Both the position numbers and the translations under genes were made by a program. Shown in pieces: positions 22,301 to 36,200 of a stretch of DNA of 64,000 nucleotides. Below the pieces are notes generated by a model. That model saw only the letters and a list, made by a program, of their open reading frames with translations, had not been told where the DNA came from and searched no databases. Origin of the DNA: Stereum hirsutum FP-91666 SS1 (taxonomy: Eukaryota > Basidiomycota > Agaricomycetes > Russulales > Stereaceae); the NCBI RefSeq assembly GCF_000264905.1, contig NW_006763134.1, positions 2,171,921 through 2,235,920 of the forward strand. The letters run 5' to 3'. The stretch's first letter is position 1, and every line of letters begins with the position of its first letter.

Positions 22301-22417
22301 ACTGGTGCTGTGGTGAATGTTAGTTGGACTAGTGTGCAAGAGGGGAGGTTGGAGAGACGAGCGCTTACGATTAGCGATAGACGATCTTCTACGACGATTC
22401 GAGCGTGCGACGGGCAT
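19380..22417 (-). CDS. HMG-box transcription factor (about 939 aa)
   Basis: Probable DNA-binding nuclear regulator. Four minus-strand exons, 22369-22417, 21948-22307, 20689-21869 and 19380-20609, total 2820 nt. The HMG box (about residues 105-180) reads DYIPRPANAFMLFRSDFIRR, then LSRIVSQCWHALPEDQKAPW, then HAKKYPGYVYRP. This is the sequence-specific MATA/Ste11 style rather than the HMGB style, because of P-R-P-x-N-A-F-x-L-F-R. It is split by an intron after LSRIV, and joining by GTGAGT..CAG restores the motif. Basic tracts flank the box (KKRRGKNK; SRRGRERGRARD). The rest is low-complexity, rich in Gly, Gln, Ser and Tyr, typical of activation regions. An in-frame ATG 21 nt upstream (22438) is an alternative start. 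Targets are unknown; relatives act in mating or development. Confidence 0.85.
21707..21742. repeat. Hexanucleotide repeat coding Asn-Ala
   Basis: GTTAGC/GTTGGC units read on the minus strand as alternating Asn-Ala codons just after the HMG box. They form a low-complexity linker liable to length change. Confidence 0.85.
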
Positions 22418-24900
22418 GATGCCACTCTGTACAAGCATGTCAGTTGTGATCGTGCTTTGACATCTAGATCTGAGCCACCGACGAACCTAAATGTGAAGGG
22501 AGAGACAAAGGAAACAATAAAGCAAGGCGGGGACGTGCGAGGCTCGAGGTCAGACGGTGTGAGGAAAGGAAGGAAGCCGGACGGGCGAAGGCGATATCTA
22601 ATTGTTCTGGGACGTCTTATAGATCACACCAGCGAATCGCAGGCGCGGGCCCGGCCCTCACCGCGCGGAGGACCCTGGCAATATCCCCACGTTGCGTCCA
22701 TCAATTGCAAATTGACAAAGGCATTGTCCGTCAATTATCGCGTCTCACCTCTTCCGCGACCGCTCTCTTCCTTCCGCCCACCACCATCTGTACTCGCGCG
22801 CCTCCCTCTTCAACGACTATAGACATGCCCGATGCGTATTTTGCATATCCTCGACGACCGTCGAGAGAGCTCGTCGGGACTTCCGTGACAAAGCGCCGAC
22901 GGTGTTCGAGGGCCTATCTTCCCGCCTCGTGCTGCCCCTTTCTGGACGCCCTTTTCTGCATTGACCATATTGGGATGAAACGACCTTGTACTCTTTCCGT
23001 CACACGTCCCTGGCTTTCCAAGCTTCTCGCCGGAGAACACGACAGGGACGGACTAGACGAACCCACGCGAGATTCAATCGTGCTTGCGCTCCGATACTTG
23101 GCTCAGGCGTCGCTACATACATGTAATTTGCTTAGACGGCCCGCAGTCAAAGGCAAAGTCGAGGTCGAACATGAGGCATGGCAACGTGGTCGAGCAAAGG
23201 TGAACTGCTAAATTCGTGGTAAGTATGTGCGTCTGTTCGATACCTCAATTGTCGAGGACTTGAACAGCCGTAGGTGAGTGATGGTGGTGTTTCTCTGACG
23301 AGCAACAACATGAGAGCAGCCAAGGGGCCGGAATTGTTATCTCGGTCGGAACGTTCATCCGGGGCAGACTGCCCTAGACTTTGCGTCACGCGAATTCTTG
23401 GATATGGAAGCTTTTCTCTCATGGGTTCTTCGGTGTGTTTTCTCATGTCTTTTCCGGTGAGTGTATACCCCCAAATGTAATGCATCTCCGGCTGACCATG
23501 GGCGGGACATTGGCTTTCTGAGCTAGGATAGCACGCCTTTCATCTCTGTTTATCGAGGTCTGACATCGGTACATAATACCTCGACGGTAACCCCGTTCAT
23601 AACATCTCCGCTGTTTCGAAAGACACCCAGGACATTCAAAGACCATGGATGCCTAAATTTTCCAACCATGTAATGTATCTCGACCTCCCTGCCCCGATTT
23701 ACATTGCTTCCTCCGCCGAGCCTTCCTAATTCCTCCCACGTGCGCTTGATCCCGACGCACTCAAACTCTAACTCACAAGTCACTCAACTCCGCTCGTCAC
23801 TCGGCGCACCGCTCTTGTCTCCCAATCCGGTATCTTCTCATTCCGGGCGACCTTCCTCGAGCTCTAATGATGGCATACGAGCTTCTCCTTCCTTCGAATG
23901 TCCACGTTCCCGCCCTATTTCGTCTCCTGAAACATAACGACCCCTTCAAAGTTCGCCCGTCGCCTGTAACTTATGTATCTGTCGTCTTCGCGCTATTCAC
24001 ATCTCACATCTCGCAAGGACCCCGGGCCCCATTGCCTTCGCGTCGTTCACACTTAGACTCCAGTGGCTCCGACTCAGACGATGTTCAAACTTCACGTCGG
24101 GATGTACGCCGTGTACACTTCTGAGCCCCTGGACTCGAGCTTCGACTTCGCCTTCTGACCGTTTCATACTTCAAATGAAAGTGGATCGTGGATCGGGGAG
24201 GGACTCGGACTCTCCGCTCACACCAGTCTGAACTTCTGAAGCGCTGCGTCTCTAGTTAATGAATCGCTATGACCCCCCTTCCGATGTCATGTCGACGATA
24301 CTACTATTACTATCAAACCTCGTTACAAGCTGGAATCGCGGTTGGTTTTGCGTCCATGGAATGTGGGTGTGATGTCTATGGAGTTGTATTGTGCCGGTGT
24401 AGAGCGGGGAGGAAGGCCGCAGTAGTTGGGGTCGACGATAGAAGACGCACGATGAAAGGAATTTCGGCGGGTCCTCAGACTTGTCGGGGCCAATAGATAC
24501 GTCTGAGTGACTGTTAGGATACTTATCAGAATGCCGAGAGCATGTCTTCGTAGAGGCGCGTGAACGAGCTGGTTTTTGGTACAGTGATAGTTTCGAGGTG
24601 CAGGCAGGCCACAGTGGCACCAAGAGCGAAAATAAGAAATTATTATTATTGTTTCACGTGGGTGCCACGAGGGGCGTGGGAACTGCACCCCCTTTGCAGA
24701 ATGCGTTCGAAATTTCAACCATCGTCGTCGTCGTCAATGTACACACACCTGTTTGTATTCGATATAGGATGGGATGCTTCGCATGTTTGAAGCTATGGAG
24801 GATGAACACGTTAGAGAGCTGCGCATACTTTTGAACGAGTCCAACTCGCGACCCATTCGATGCAGATCTTCGAGGATGTGATGAACAGTCTAGGACATTC
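22418..24900. other. Gene-poor stretch upstream of the HMG gene
   Basis: This includes the HMG promoter. A 168-codon plus-strand frame (22705-23211) and a Ser/Pro-rich one near 23700-23940 have no motif, no supporting splice pattern and overlapping rival frames. I do not call them genes. Confidence 0.4.
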
Positions 24901-24956
24901 AAGTCTGATCAAGGTAAGCACTTTTGTACCTCTCGTGGTCATAAGTCAGTATAATC

Positions 24957-26130
24957 AGAGAAATTTACACTTGCCTGTAAATTCCAGTAAATGGCCGCGG
25001 GTGATCGAGGACGTGCCGACTACCTAAGCGATGGATGTCCGGAGTGAAACGAGATGAGGTCGCTCAGCCGGGTTCTGGGTACACGTCCGTCGCAGCGCAG
25101 ACATCGTTCTCGCCATCCCTTGAGAGCACGATTCGAGGGTCGGGAGTGTGGTTCCGACAAACAGAGTATCTAGGTGCATACACAGATATAAATAAATTTT
25201 TGTTTCTCGTATGTGTGCGGCTTTGGCAAGGCTTTGGGTGGCACTGCAGTAGCCACTTTCAGTTGTGTGTGGCACTTTCTCATTGCGGGCGCCGCAGGCA
25301 CGAAAAATGGTCACCCAAAGGATGTTCTGAGTATCGAACGCGCCGCAGGCGCCCAAAACAATAACTTCTATCGAGGTGGCGATCTCGCGGCACGAGAGAG
25401 GAGCGAAACGTCCCAAGAACGCTTAAGTATTGCGGGCCTGTGGCACTGTCCGATACACATCTCGGACTCATCTCGCTTACAAAAAATTTACAGGACTTTG
25501 ATCGCAAGCAGCTTCTTCAGTAAATTTTCTGTAAATGTTAAGTTCGGCACTACTTATTTCACTTATTCCCGCCAAACGAACGAGCTCTGCAACTTATTCC
25601 TTAAATTTCGGCATGGCGTCAGTGCGTTCAAGCCCGTCTCTTTTGCGCATCGCGCTCTATATTTAGCGGCTGACCAGCTTTCGTCCATCGTGAGGTCTTG
25701 GCGTCATCGCACGCTCTTCGGCTGACCTTGGCCATCACTCAAACTTTTCTGGGCCACACGGTGCCATCTGGTAGCCTCTGCCTCAAGAATTGAGAAGAAA
25801 ATAAACAAAAACTCGTATACAAAGACACTTGCAGGTACTGGAGGTCACTCAAAGTAATTACAATAGAGAGAAACATATGATACAAGCATATATACAGTGA
25901 AACCATCGAGACGAAATGGAGAGCTCCGAGAGAGATGAAGTGTTCGAACACTGGAAGCAAAGTGGCGGCGCGCGAAGCGCGACGCCCAACGGAGGCAGGT
26001 GGACGCACGTGGCGTGGCTGTGCCGTGCCGCGGCCGGCCGATCCATAAGTGATCGACGGCTGCGGAAGCACCCGGAAAGGCGAATTTCCCGTAAATTTCT
26101 CGACATAAGTAATCATTTACTGGAGCACAT
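24957..26130. other. Repeat-like block with AAATTTAC ends and GC mini-hairpins
   Basis: GAGAAATTTAC and CCAGTAAATG occur at the left end (about 24957-24993). The same two words occur inverted at the right end (about 26088-26125). Related GTAAATTT words lie inside near 25485 and 25520. The block also has perfect hairpins GCC-GCA-GGC (25291-25299), GCGCC-GCA-GGCGC (25340-25352) and CGCGC-GAA-GCGCG (25969-25981). No transposase motif was seen. This could be a non-autonomous element or a decayed one. Confidence 0.35.
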
Positions 26131-27220
26131 ACAGGTTAGGATGTCAACGAGGGGTTCTTTCACGTTTTTATACTTACCTCCCATCTGACTTGAGTACTTA
26201 CTAGTACGGTGCCGGAGAACTTGGATGACGCCCACCGCTCACTTATGCACGCCCCGCCGGTTCAGCGATCTTCTGACCAATTATAGCATCCTTTTCTTGG
26301 CTTGAGGGTCAGCCTTGGTTCTTTGCGGCTCCACCACCTCGTGCTTGCTGTAGTTGAGTGGTCCACGTGGTGTGGCACAGTGGAAGTCAGAACGGCATCC
26401 GTTCTTGGATGGCTTTCTTTCTTGCGCAGTTGTGTTTGGTTTTGTTGGTCGGGGCTGGGAGGCATATATACAGTACCTATGCTAGCCATCGTCTGGCACA
26501 TAGTGTATATCCAGAAAGTTACAGCATACGTAGGGCAAGTGTTGCTGTTTCTTCTTCTTTTCAGCGACGTCGACACGGTGTTCTCCTTTCTGTCCGAGTC
26601 AGAGTTTCAAGTCGACAAATGGGGTTGTGGCGGTCGCTGCTAGTAACGCTCAGTCGAATCCAAATCCATCGATTTGCTCTCAGCGGACAGGATACAGTGG
26701 GGCTGCCAATGGGCGTGGCTTCTTTCTCTCTTTTGCATCCGTGCCAGCTTCGAATGACGCCTGTCCATTCCCATGAAGCCGGCGGTGTTGTTGGGCCACA
26801 CAACATATGTTCATTCCTCTTTTCTTTCCTGTTTCAAGTCGAGTACTGATCCTTTTCTTCTTCCATTGTAGGCGCATTGAAAGTGTTTGTATGATGGGCC
26901 GTAAATGAAACCCAGACCTCTCTCGGTTAGAATATCAGTCACATGCATGAGAACGCACCGTCATCTTTATAACACTTCCATTTACCATCGACGACGATGC
27001 GGAACCCTCGTGATCGCAATTTCCGAAGCAACTGATCAGGTCGCATGCATCGTACGAACCTCGAAAAATTACGCATATGATTCTCAGGATTGGTTCGCGT
27101 CTCGAGCCTCGGCTACATCTTCCTGGCCTGCGCGTCGTCCCCCCCGAGAGCTCCTCCCACTCATCCTCAACGCTCCTACCCTTGCCAGTCGGGAGAGTCT
27201 TCGAGGTTTGACGCTCGACC
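26131..27220. other. Intergenic, upstream of the Tag1-like gene
   Basis: No gene is supported. Short frames on both strands carry no motif. The part nearest 27221 must hold the promoter of the giant gene. Confidence 0.4.
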
Positions 27221-30200
27221 ATGGCGGAACATTCACCGAGAGAAGATAGTGGGCTGTTCGAGGGCCCTGCGCCTAGTATTGGCTCTGTACAGAGCGGAGG
27301 GTCAAGAGCTTCCTTACCGGGTACGTTCAATTTCACGCGTTTCCTTGTGTGCTCGTCCTTCCGAGTCGCTTGTTCTCGCCTTATCGAGATGCGTCGGGCT
27401 GATATACGGGCTCATTTGCGTGTATGGCTGCTTCGTCGCCGGGAATCATGCTATAGGAAACGCTGCCAGCTATGCTCATGGATCTGTGGAAGACGAACCC
27501 CGAGATGGAAGAGGCGTTGGATTAGCGTTAGGTGGAGAATCTGGGGAAGCTGGGGAAGATGTGGGGAAAGGGGCGGCTGTTGGCGCTAGTGGTGCGGGGA
27601 CAGGTGCTGCCCTGGCGTCGAAAGAAACAGAGCCTAGAGCAGTCGAGGAGGGAACTCCGTTCTACGAAAAGAAAATATTCCTCCTCGGATTGGTGGTCAG
27701 CGCCCTCATCGGCATCGGTTTGCTCTTCGTGATTCTATTTCCCGTCGTCGGCGCGATCGCACAACATATTGTCGATGTATCGAGTATTGGTATCGACGCG
27801 GCGGCAATTATCCAGCCGTCAAATACTTCGTGAGCCCACTTCATTATCTAGAACGACGTTCCGAGACGCTAAAAACAAATCATATGGCGGCAGCTTCACA
27901 TTGGGCCTGAACGGAACGGTGAATTCGGCCTCTCGGACATAGCTTCCAGCCACTCATGCGTCATTCATTTCACAGGTTTTCCATACCGGCGTGTTCTCTG
28001 CGATCATCTCCTTCACCCAACCACTCTCGGTCTATTGGTTGGATGGAGACAACGAAGTCCCTCTGGGGACGTTCTCCTTACAAAGTCTTAGTGCCAATCC
28101 GAAAATCAGGCGAGCGTACATCAACCAGACAACAGAGTTGACGGTCGCGGATGAGGACGCTTTTGGACGGTTCACCGCGTACATGGTGACGTCCCAGAAC
28201 TTTACCTGGCGTTTGAAGAGCGACAACCTTGAAGCTCGAGCGCTGAAGCTGCCAATCTCGAAAGGGCTGAAAGTAAGATTTGAGTCGTGAGCAGTCTTCC
28301 GGGAAAAGTCGTTACTCACATCTTGACAGTTCACCAAAGACATCACGCTGAACGGGATCAACAACTTTCAGAACAACGCTGTGATAACTGGTGAGAGATA
28401 CGTACGCTCGATGCCTGTCCTCTCCCGCTGATTATCCAATCAGATTTCCAACTTCCTAGTGACAGCCCAGCCGGTGGGATCAACTACGTTGCCACAACGG
28501 AGCTGTATAACCCTAGGTGAGTGCCGACCTACCTGTCCTCGCTTGTGAGGTCGATGCATGCTCACCTTCGTTCTTCGACCCCAGCCCTTTTAAACTCGGA
28601 CTCGGCGTCGTTTCCTTCGCCCTCAGCTATCAGGGTGTTTATCTCGGCTTGGGATCAAGCGACAACACTAACATCGTCAGTATCACATGTTTATGAGCCG
28701 CCGCTAATGTGGTGGCGGCTAGCGCACTCATGCTCATGCCCATATGCTTTCCAGAGCCCCGGAAACAACACTATCACGCTCAGTGGCGTCCTTGTGCCGC
28801 ACAATTCCACGACCGACCTCGCCGTCATTTCCGATCTCTTCACTCGGTACCTGAATAGCGAGAGTTCGCCTGTCGTTGCGAGGGGTCTGTCGACGGAGCA
28901 GGCGGACGGGACAGTTATTTCATGGCTGTCGACGGGCTTGCAAGCGTTGTCGTTGACAGTCCCACTGAAGGATCCGACCGGCGAGATCGCCCCCATCAAG
29001 ACTATCACTATCGGAAACTTCGTGCGTCTTGTTCCCCTCCTTTTTCACGGGATACTGCAGTACGCCGGGCTGAACTCGACTATGATCTCGATCTGCTACA
29101 GAATTTGGACTTCTCTTCGGATGATCCTTGGGCCCCGGTTGCGAACACGAACACGGTGCAAGCTTCCCTGAGTTCGTCATCTCGCTCACGATAACCAACT
29201 TGCTGTACACTGAGTCTTCGTTTACAGAGGTACCATTCGGTTTCGACCTGTCCATTGGTCAGATCGAAAATGCCTTCAACATCAGCAAGAATGGCTCTGC
29301 AGTGGCTGGACTTTCGACGGTGCGTCCAAGCTCCTGGCCAGCGTCGCTGTGCTGACTTGCACAAATCTTTGTAGCCTTTGGGGGCGTCGACGTCCGCGAT
29401 CAACGTCCTTGGACCGCAGGACACTGAAGGGTTAATCAATATCAGCATCGCAGACACGGCGCTCTCGATCCCTGACGCCATGCACTCGATCTTCTCTCAA
29501 TTCAGTAAGTCCTAGCGTTTCCGGCCATTTCACGTGAGATCTGTACTAATGAGTCTTTACCTGAAAGCAACCGATTTAACGGACGGCGCATGGTACCAAT
29601 TCCAACTTATCGGACATGCTAGGGCGATTGCCAATCTGAGCATCGGAGAGCTCACACTTGACCCTATCAACTTCAATGTGACGTCTGGATTGGACGGTCT
29701 GGAAGGATTGCAAGGTCTAGTTGATATTGATAGCATCGACGTTGTGGGCGGAACGACGGAAGGCTTGTCGCTCTCAATTGATGGTGCGTCCAGCAGACTT
29801 GTTCACGGGCATCAAACGTGCTGAGTTACATACATGATAGTTGACATATACAACCCATCCAATCTCAATCTCTTCACCGGCGATCTGGGTAAGTCTTTGC
29901 TTGCCACCTGGTGTCCTAGGTACTAATCCTGAATCTATTAGTTCTCCAACTGTGGCGCGGAGCTGGTCTTTTGGGAACGTCCACGTTACCAAATCTTACT
30001 CTGGCCATGGGCAACAATTCGGTGTCCGCTACTGCCATATTCGCGGTACGTTAGCCTCGAAGTTTTCAGTTCGGTTCGATACTCATCGTCCGCTAGCCCA
30101 ACAACAGCACTGAGGGATCGCAAACCCTCAACCAGTTCGTTGGAGGCGAGAGTATGTACCTCACCAACCCCTTCTCTTAACATAAGGCTTAGCTATGCCT

Positions 30201-33200
30201 GCCTCTAGATGTGGACCTCGAAATTTCGGGCTACGACGGTAGCACAAACGTGGCGTCGTTATTGCAGGCTATCCATTCGCTCGGTATCAACGCGACTCTA
30301 CCTGGCTTGAACACCTCTCTATTGCAGTCTGCTGCCCTCGAAGGTACATGTTGTTCATTCTACATTCCCATCGAACATGTGGCAGACTAACAATGCCTCT
30401 TAGTCTTGGACACTACTGGACACGAGGACAACAACACCCATGTGACGGTCACCCTCAACAATCCCTTCACTGCGGACTTGCAGATTACCCAGGTTGAATC
30501 AAACGTGTCCGCTTTCGGTATGTCATATGTCATCTTAGCTTGCGGTCTTGTCACACTCGTATGCTGACTCATGACGGTGATAGGTATTCACCTTGGCTCC
30601 ATCTCGATGGCCACCAACTTTTCGTCTGCAGGAAAGGACAACACCACGTCACCTAACCTTAATTTGGACTTGAACCTCGCCCCTGAGCCCCTGTTTACGG
30701 TTACGCGTCGCCTGGCTGTTGAGGCTGGTTTGGACACAGAGCAACTCGATGGGATCGTCCAGCTGGGAGGATATCAGTACCTCGATACGAGTGGTTTCTC
30801 GGACAATGCGAAGCGATCAACCCATTCACCAAGGGACTACGTCGATAGGTTGGTTTTTTGCTTGTCCCTCAGACGAAGGAGATGTCGCTCATTATTCGGT
30901 AGTCTTCTCGGTTTACCTAGTGCCGTTAGTGACGTATACTCGGACCTGAAGTCGTACTTCAACGGTACCAAGTCATCACTCGAGCGTCGCGACAATATCT
31001 ACACGTACGTTTTGGCCTAATCTTGATAGTAACGAGCTTGTTTGACTCCCGATACAGAAACTTCAACCTGCCGAATTTCGTGGACGCGGCATTCAAGGGA
31101 CTCAAATCCGACGTAAATCTCACCGCAGGCGTCACCATCGGTAAGTGTCTCTGAAACGCTCACTATGCAAGCTCTCTGACGATCTCGGTACAGGCGATTA
31201 CTCCACTAGTTTGACGTACATGCAGTCTGGTGTCACTACCACTACGGACGATTCAATCAACCTCCTGCTCCCTATCTTAGCTCTTCCTATTGTCCAGAAG
31301 ATCGTTGACGCTTCGCTCCTTGGGTAATTAACATCTTTCTATATTCACCCGCATAAGCTGATTCTTTGGAACATATACGCTAGCGTGAACAACGTTCTCA
31401 TCAGCGACATTGCGGAGGATTCGTTCGGTAAGAATGCATAACAGGCTTCTCATACGATGCGTCACTGATGCCTTCCCCAGCCACTTCACTCTCGGGCTTC
31501 ATCGACCAATCTGGACCATGTACGATATTTAGTCGTGCCACAACACTTGCGTGTCACTAATAGCGAACTTTATAACGCTAGTTGATGCCTCTATATCGTT
31601 CCCTTCGGGATTGGACATCGCATGGCAGAACAGGTCCCTCGGGAACATACAGATGCCTGACATCAATATCACCGGCGACGTTGGCGGGAACTTCTCTGTA
31701 GATACGACGTTCAATGTCGCGGACGTTGACCACCTCACTGATTTTACCAAGGCAGGTCCCTTCCTACCATGTAGGCACATCCATGTCTGACTCGAAATAT
31801 CTAGGCGTTAGTCACTTCGGAGACCTTCGAGTGGCAAATTTCTGGGGAGAACCTTACCGGTGAGTAGTCTACGTGTCTGATTCGAACCGCCGTTAAGCGC
31901 TGAATCCCACCACGATTCATCCGTTCAGTTTCTGCCATCGGTGAGTATTCCCTAGCTGTTCGTCGGGAATTTGTAGTCACAGCTGTGCGGGGCGATAGGT
32001 ATATCCGTTCCCGGAGTCTCCCTGTCATCGAAGTCCGTCCAACTCAAGGGCTTGAACAATCTCGCAAATGGTGTTGTCATCGACTCTTTCGATCTTCCAG
32101 AGAACGATCCCGAAGGTGGAATACACCTCACAATCCAGAGCACAGTCACAAACGTACGTGTAGCCACTATGAGAGCGAGTTCAATCTCTAAAGATCTCCT
32201 ATAGCCCTCGCAAGTCGGGTTCTCGCTGTCTTCCATCGCCTTCCAAGCATACTTCGGAGATACGAACTTGGGTCCTGTGGCGTCGTCAGATTTTACTCTT
32301 GGATTCGAGTCGGCGACGTCACTTCCATTAGCTGGCCGCCTTATTCCACAAGATTCCGACTCAGGATTGGCCGACGTATCCACCGTCTTCAACAATTATG
32401 TCCACGGCATGAACAGCAACGTCACCGTATGGGGAGACAGTGCTGGACCTACTAACGTACGGAGACCCTCCTGATTGCTTAGTTAGAGGTTTCGCTGACC
32501 AGGGGAACAGGTGACATGGCTTAACGAAGGCATCAAGAGTCTACAGGTACGCTCTTTGGTGCACCTCAATGACCACTATGCTCACGACCCTTCAGGTCCA
32601 GACAGTCTTGCCCAACAACGGCACTCTGGATATCATCAAGTCGGTCGCCTTGGACGAGCTCAATCTCCAGTTCTCCACAGATTCGGTGTGGAATCCCTCG
32701 ACAAGCAGCAACGATGCCAATGCTGCGTTCACGATTCCTTTCGGCTTCCCTATCAATATCACAGCCGTCGAACAAAACATTACGATTGGTTCCAACGGCA
32801 CGTTCATCGGCGAGCTCGCCATCCCGAAGGGCCCGACCACGACGGATGTCGATAACCGCATCATTTACCTCACGTTCTCCGACGTCCCGTTGTCTGCGTT
32901 CGGGGACAAGCACAGCTCGTTCCAGCAGTTCCTTGCAGATACGACTGTCAATGTCAATGAGACCATGACACTCTCGGGGAATGCGAACACCGATGCTGAC
33001 ACTGCGGTCGGCTTGCTCAGCCTCACTGATATCAGTTTCACGGTAGATACCACCATTGCTGGCTTGCAGGGTCTGAGCACGCAACCCGTCACCGTCTCGA
33101 ACTTGGATGTGGCCCAGGGTTTCACGGACTATCTCTTGATCACGGTCAATGCGGCGCTGTTCAATCCGAGGTATTTTCTCCTTCCATTATTACAAGACTT

Positions 33201-36200
33201 GCTATCTGACCACGAAATTTCCAGCAACATCACGATAGGTGAATTCCTCGACAATCCCCTCGCTCAGGATTACTGATCTATAGCGTAGGTGCGGGCGACG
33301 TCGCCTTTCCTCTCGAATTCCAGTCAGTATTCATAATTCTTCGTGCAAGTTTCCTTCATCATTGGCTGATCATAAGACAGGGGTGCTCAAGTCGGGACGG
33401 CGGATATAGTACGAGCTCTGCTTTCTATCCGACACAGCCTACTAATACTTCCTCTAGAGCGATATCGAGATTGAACCTGGAAACAACACATACAACATCG
33501 GTGCGTCGTATGTCATACCAAGGTCGTATCTTGGTACTGATATCTAAAACAGACGTCCACTACACCCCACAGGGCAGTGCGGTACCAATCGGACAGCAAC
33601 TCCTTGAGAATTACCTCCAAGGAGTGTCTTCGAACACAACGATCCAAGGTTCAACTGACTCGACACCTATCGAGTCGTTGCAGCTTGCACTATCAGAGAT
33701 TCAGCTCGCGGCGACCATACCTGCCCTGCACCAAAATTTGATTACCAGCGCTTCCTTGGTGTTTCCTACTGATATCGTGCAGACCGGCGTTGCACGGAGT
33801 TCCTTCGTTCTGGACAACCCATTCACGGCGAGTATCAACATATTGGATATCACGGCAAACGCTACCTTCCAAGATCTGTTCTTGGGCGACATCGATCACG
33901 TCGACGTGTCCTCCTCCCCTATCCATGCCGACGGACACGCGAATATTACTTCGGAGCAGATACCTTTCAACTTCAACCTCGACCCTACAATGATCATCAA
34001 ACTCCTGACAGCTGGCGCCGCCAACAATCGTGTGGGCCTTGGGCCCCTTCCGGATCTCTTCAATATCGCCCTTGCGAATCCCGACTATGGATCCCAGATC
34101 AATACGGTATTATGCGTTTACATTATCTTTCGGCGGCCTGCTGATTTCTTCCTTGCAGTCGGTAGTGACGGATGGGTCAGATTCTACCTGCGTCAGGTAG
34201 GACCGTTCCTCCTAATCATCTTTCACGATACTTAATTCTCTACTCTCAGCGGGAATCAGTTTGATGTCGACGATGCTATCCTCAATGCACTGAAGAACTT
34301 AGATGTGACGTTGGCAATTTCAACATCTACGAAAATCGACGAATGTAAGCTCTAACTTTGGGTGAGTACGGTCTGCGTAGCCGCGCTGATATTCTCTATA
34401 GTTGCCACCAATCTCGCGTTCTCCCAATACAATGTGTCCGCGATCGTGAGTTCCTCGACGTATGCCGAACTCACCCTTGACTGACCATCTTTATCCAAGA
34501 CCGATGGGACAGCACTATACCTGATTGGAGCAGTGGCACCGCCGATTGTGCAGACCTTGGTGGACCAAGCCTCTCTCACATTTAGTCAGGCCAACATCAG
34601 GCTCGTTCCTAGGTTGCTCGGACATCGTATTCTGGTGGCTGAATCGAGTCTTCCTTTACCTACAGTAACATCACCGACGCTGGTTTCGACCTTACTCTCA
34701 ACGGTTCTCTGACGGGTACAGGCCCTCTCGACGCAGAAATTACGTTCTTAGAACCAGTCAGGTATGCAACCCTATATACCATCGAAAAAGATTCGCAGGG
34801 ACTGATCATTGCACTTTGCAGCGTCTCTTGGGAGGGTAACAACATTGCAGAGATCTCGTTGCCTCCTGGTAAGAGTCTAAAACATGAGAATGGAAACACC
34901 AGCTTATTTTCTACCTAGTGTGCGCTGGGGCAAACTCGGGTGTTCCCGTTTACCAGACCTCTGGTCACTTGACAATCACGGACACCGACGCGTAGGTCCC
35001 ATCCCCTATCGGTTTTCAAGATGTTTGCGAGCTAACACACGCCACAGCTTCACTTCCTTTACGAGCTTCCTGCTTCACAATCCCAGCTTCGAATGGATTG
35101 TCTCGACGCCTCATCTTCGAGTCACTGCACTGGGGACGAACTTTGATGGCGTAAACTTGAGCAAGAACATCTCTCTCGACGGGTTCAACAATCTACCGGG
35201 AGTTACAATCAGTGACTTTGACCTCATGGGAAGCACGAGCGACAGCGGTATCGAGTTCGACACGATTGCGTTAATCCCATCGCCCGCAGGTAGAGTGGCC
35301 TCTGTACACCGTCGAAGTCTTCAGTGCTGATCACATTTCTGACACTCAGACCTGGGCATCAATCTCGGAACAGTTGGCTTCATCGGTTTCTTTGAGGGGA
35401 CTGAGATCGGCCGTGCGTCTTTCTGCTCTATCTGACTGACTTCGTATTGACGGCTTCTTCGCAGCAATCACCGGTGATAGCCTCTCGCTTGCGCCAAAGT
35501 CCGACACGAGCGAGCCTTTGAGTGGCGAAATCATACCTCCAAGTGACGCTAATCTGTTCAAGATCGACACGTTATTCTCGCAATACGTCTCAGGCGCGAA
35601 CCAAACCCTCAACGTCGTGGGGGATTCGGTGGAGCCCTCTGGTACTGGTTCTGCCGCCGTCGGGTGGCTGAGTACAGCGTTCAAGACCTTGGATTTGAAC
35701 GTGACGCTGCCAGGACTACAGCAGCAGTTGATATCAGAAGTTTCACTGACTTTCCCGACTGACATCGTGCAGACGGGTGTCGCAGAGGCTACATTTACAC
35801 TGGATAACCCCTTCACGGCTGGGTTGAACGTCTTCGAGATCACGACTAACGCGACCTACAAGGACTTGTTCCTCGGAGACATTGACCATGTCGATGTCTC
35901 TTCCTCGCCAATTCATGCCGACGGTCATTCAAATGTTACCTCGCAGTCGTTGCCTTTCAACTTCAACCTTGATCCCACGACCATCATTACTTTACTGACC
36001 GATGGTGCTGCAAACAATGGTTTGTTGATTATATGTCAGGTCCACACATTTTCGCGTCTCATTTTGATATGTTGGTCCAGGTGTCGATCTCGGTCCGCTG
36101 CCTGATCTGTTCGCTATTGCACTGGCGAATCCCACATATGGCAGTCAGATCAATACTGTGAGCCCCTTCAGTAGGCGTCGCATGTAACTTACACTGAAGC

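Noticed and set aside
22705..23211. 168-codon plus-strand frame upstream of the HMG gene
   Set aside because: Composition is not clearly coding, it has no motif, and it may be promoter or leader DNA of the divergent gene.
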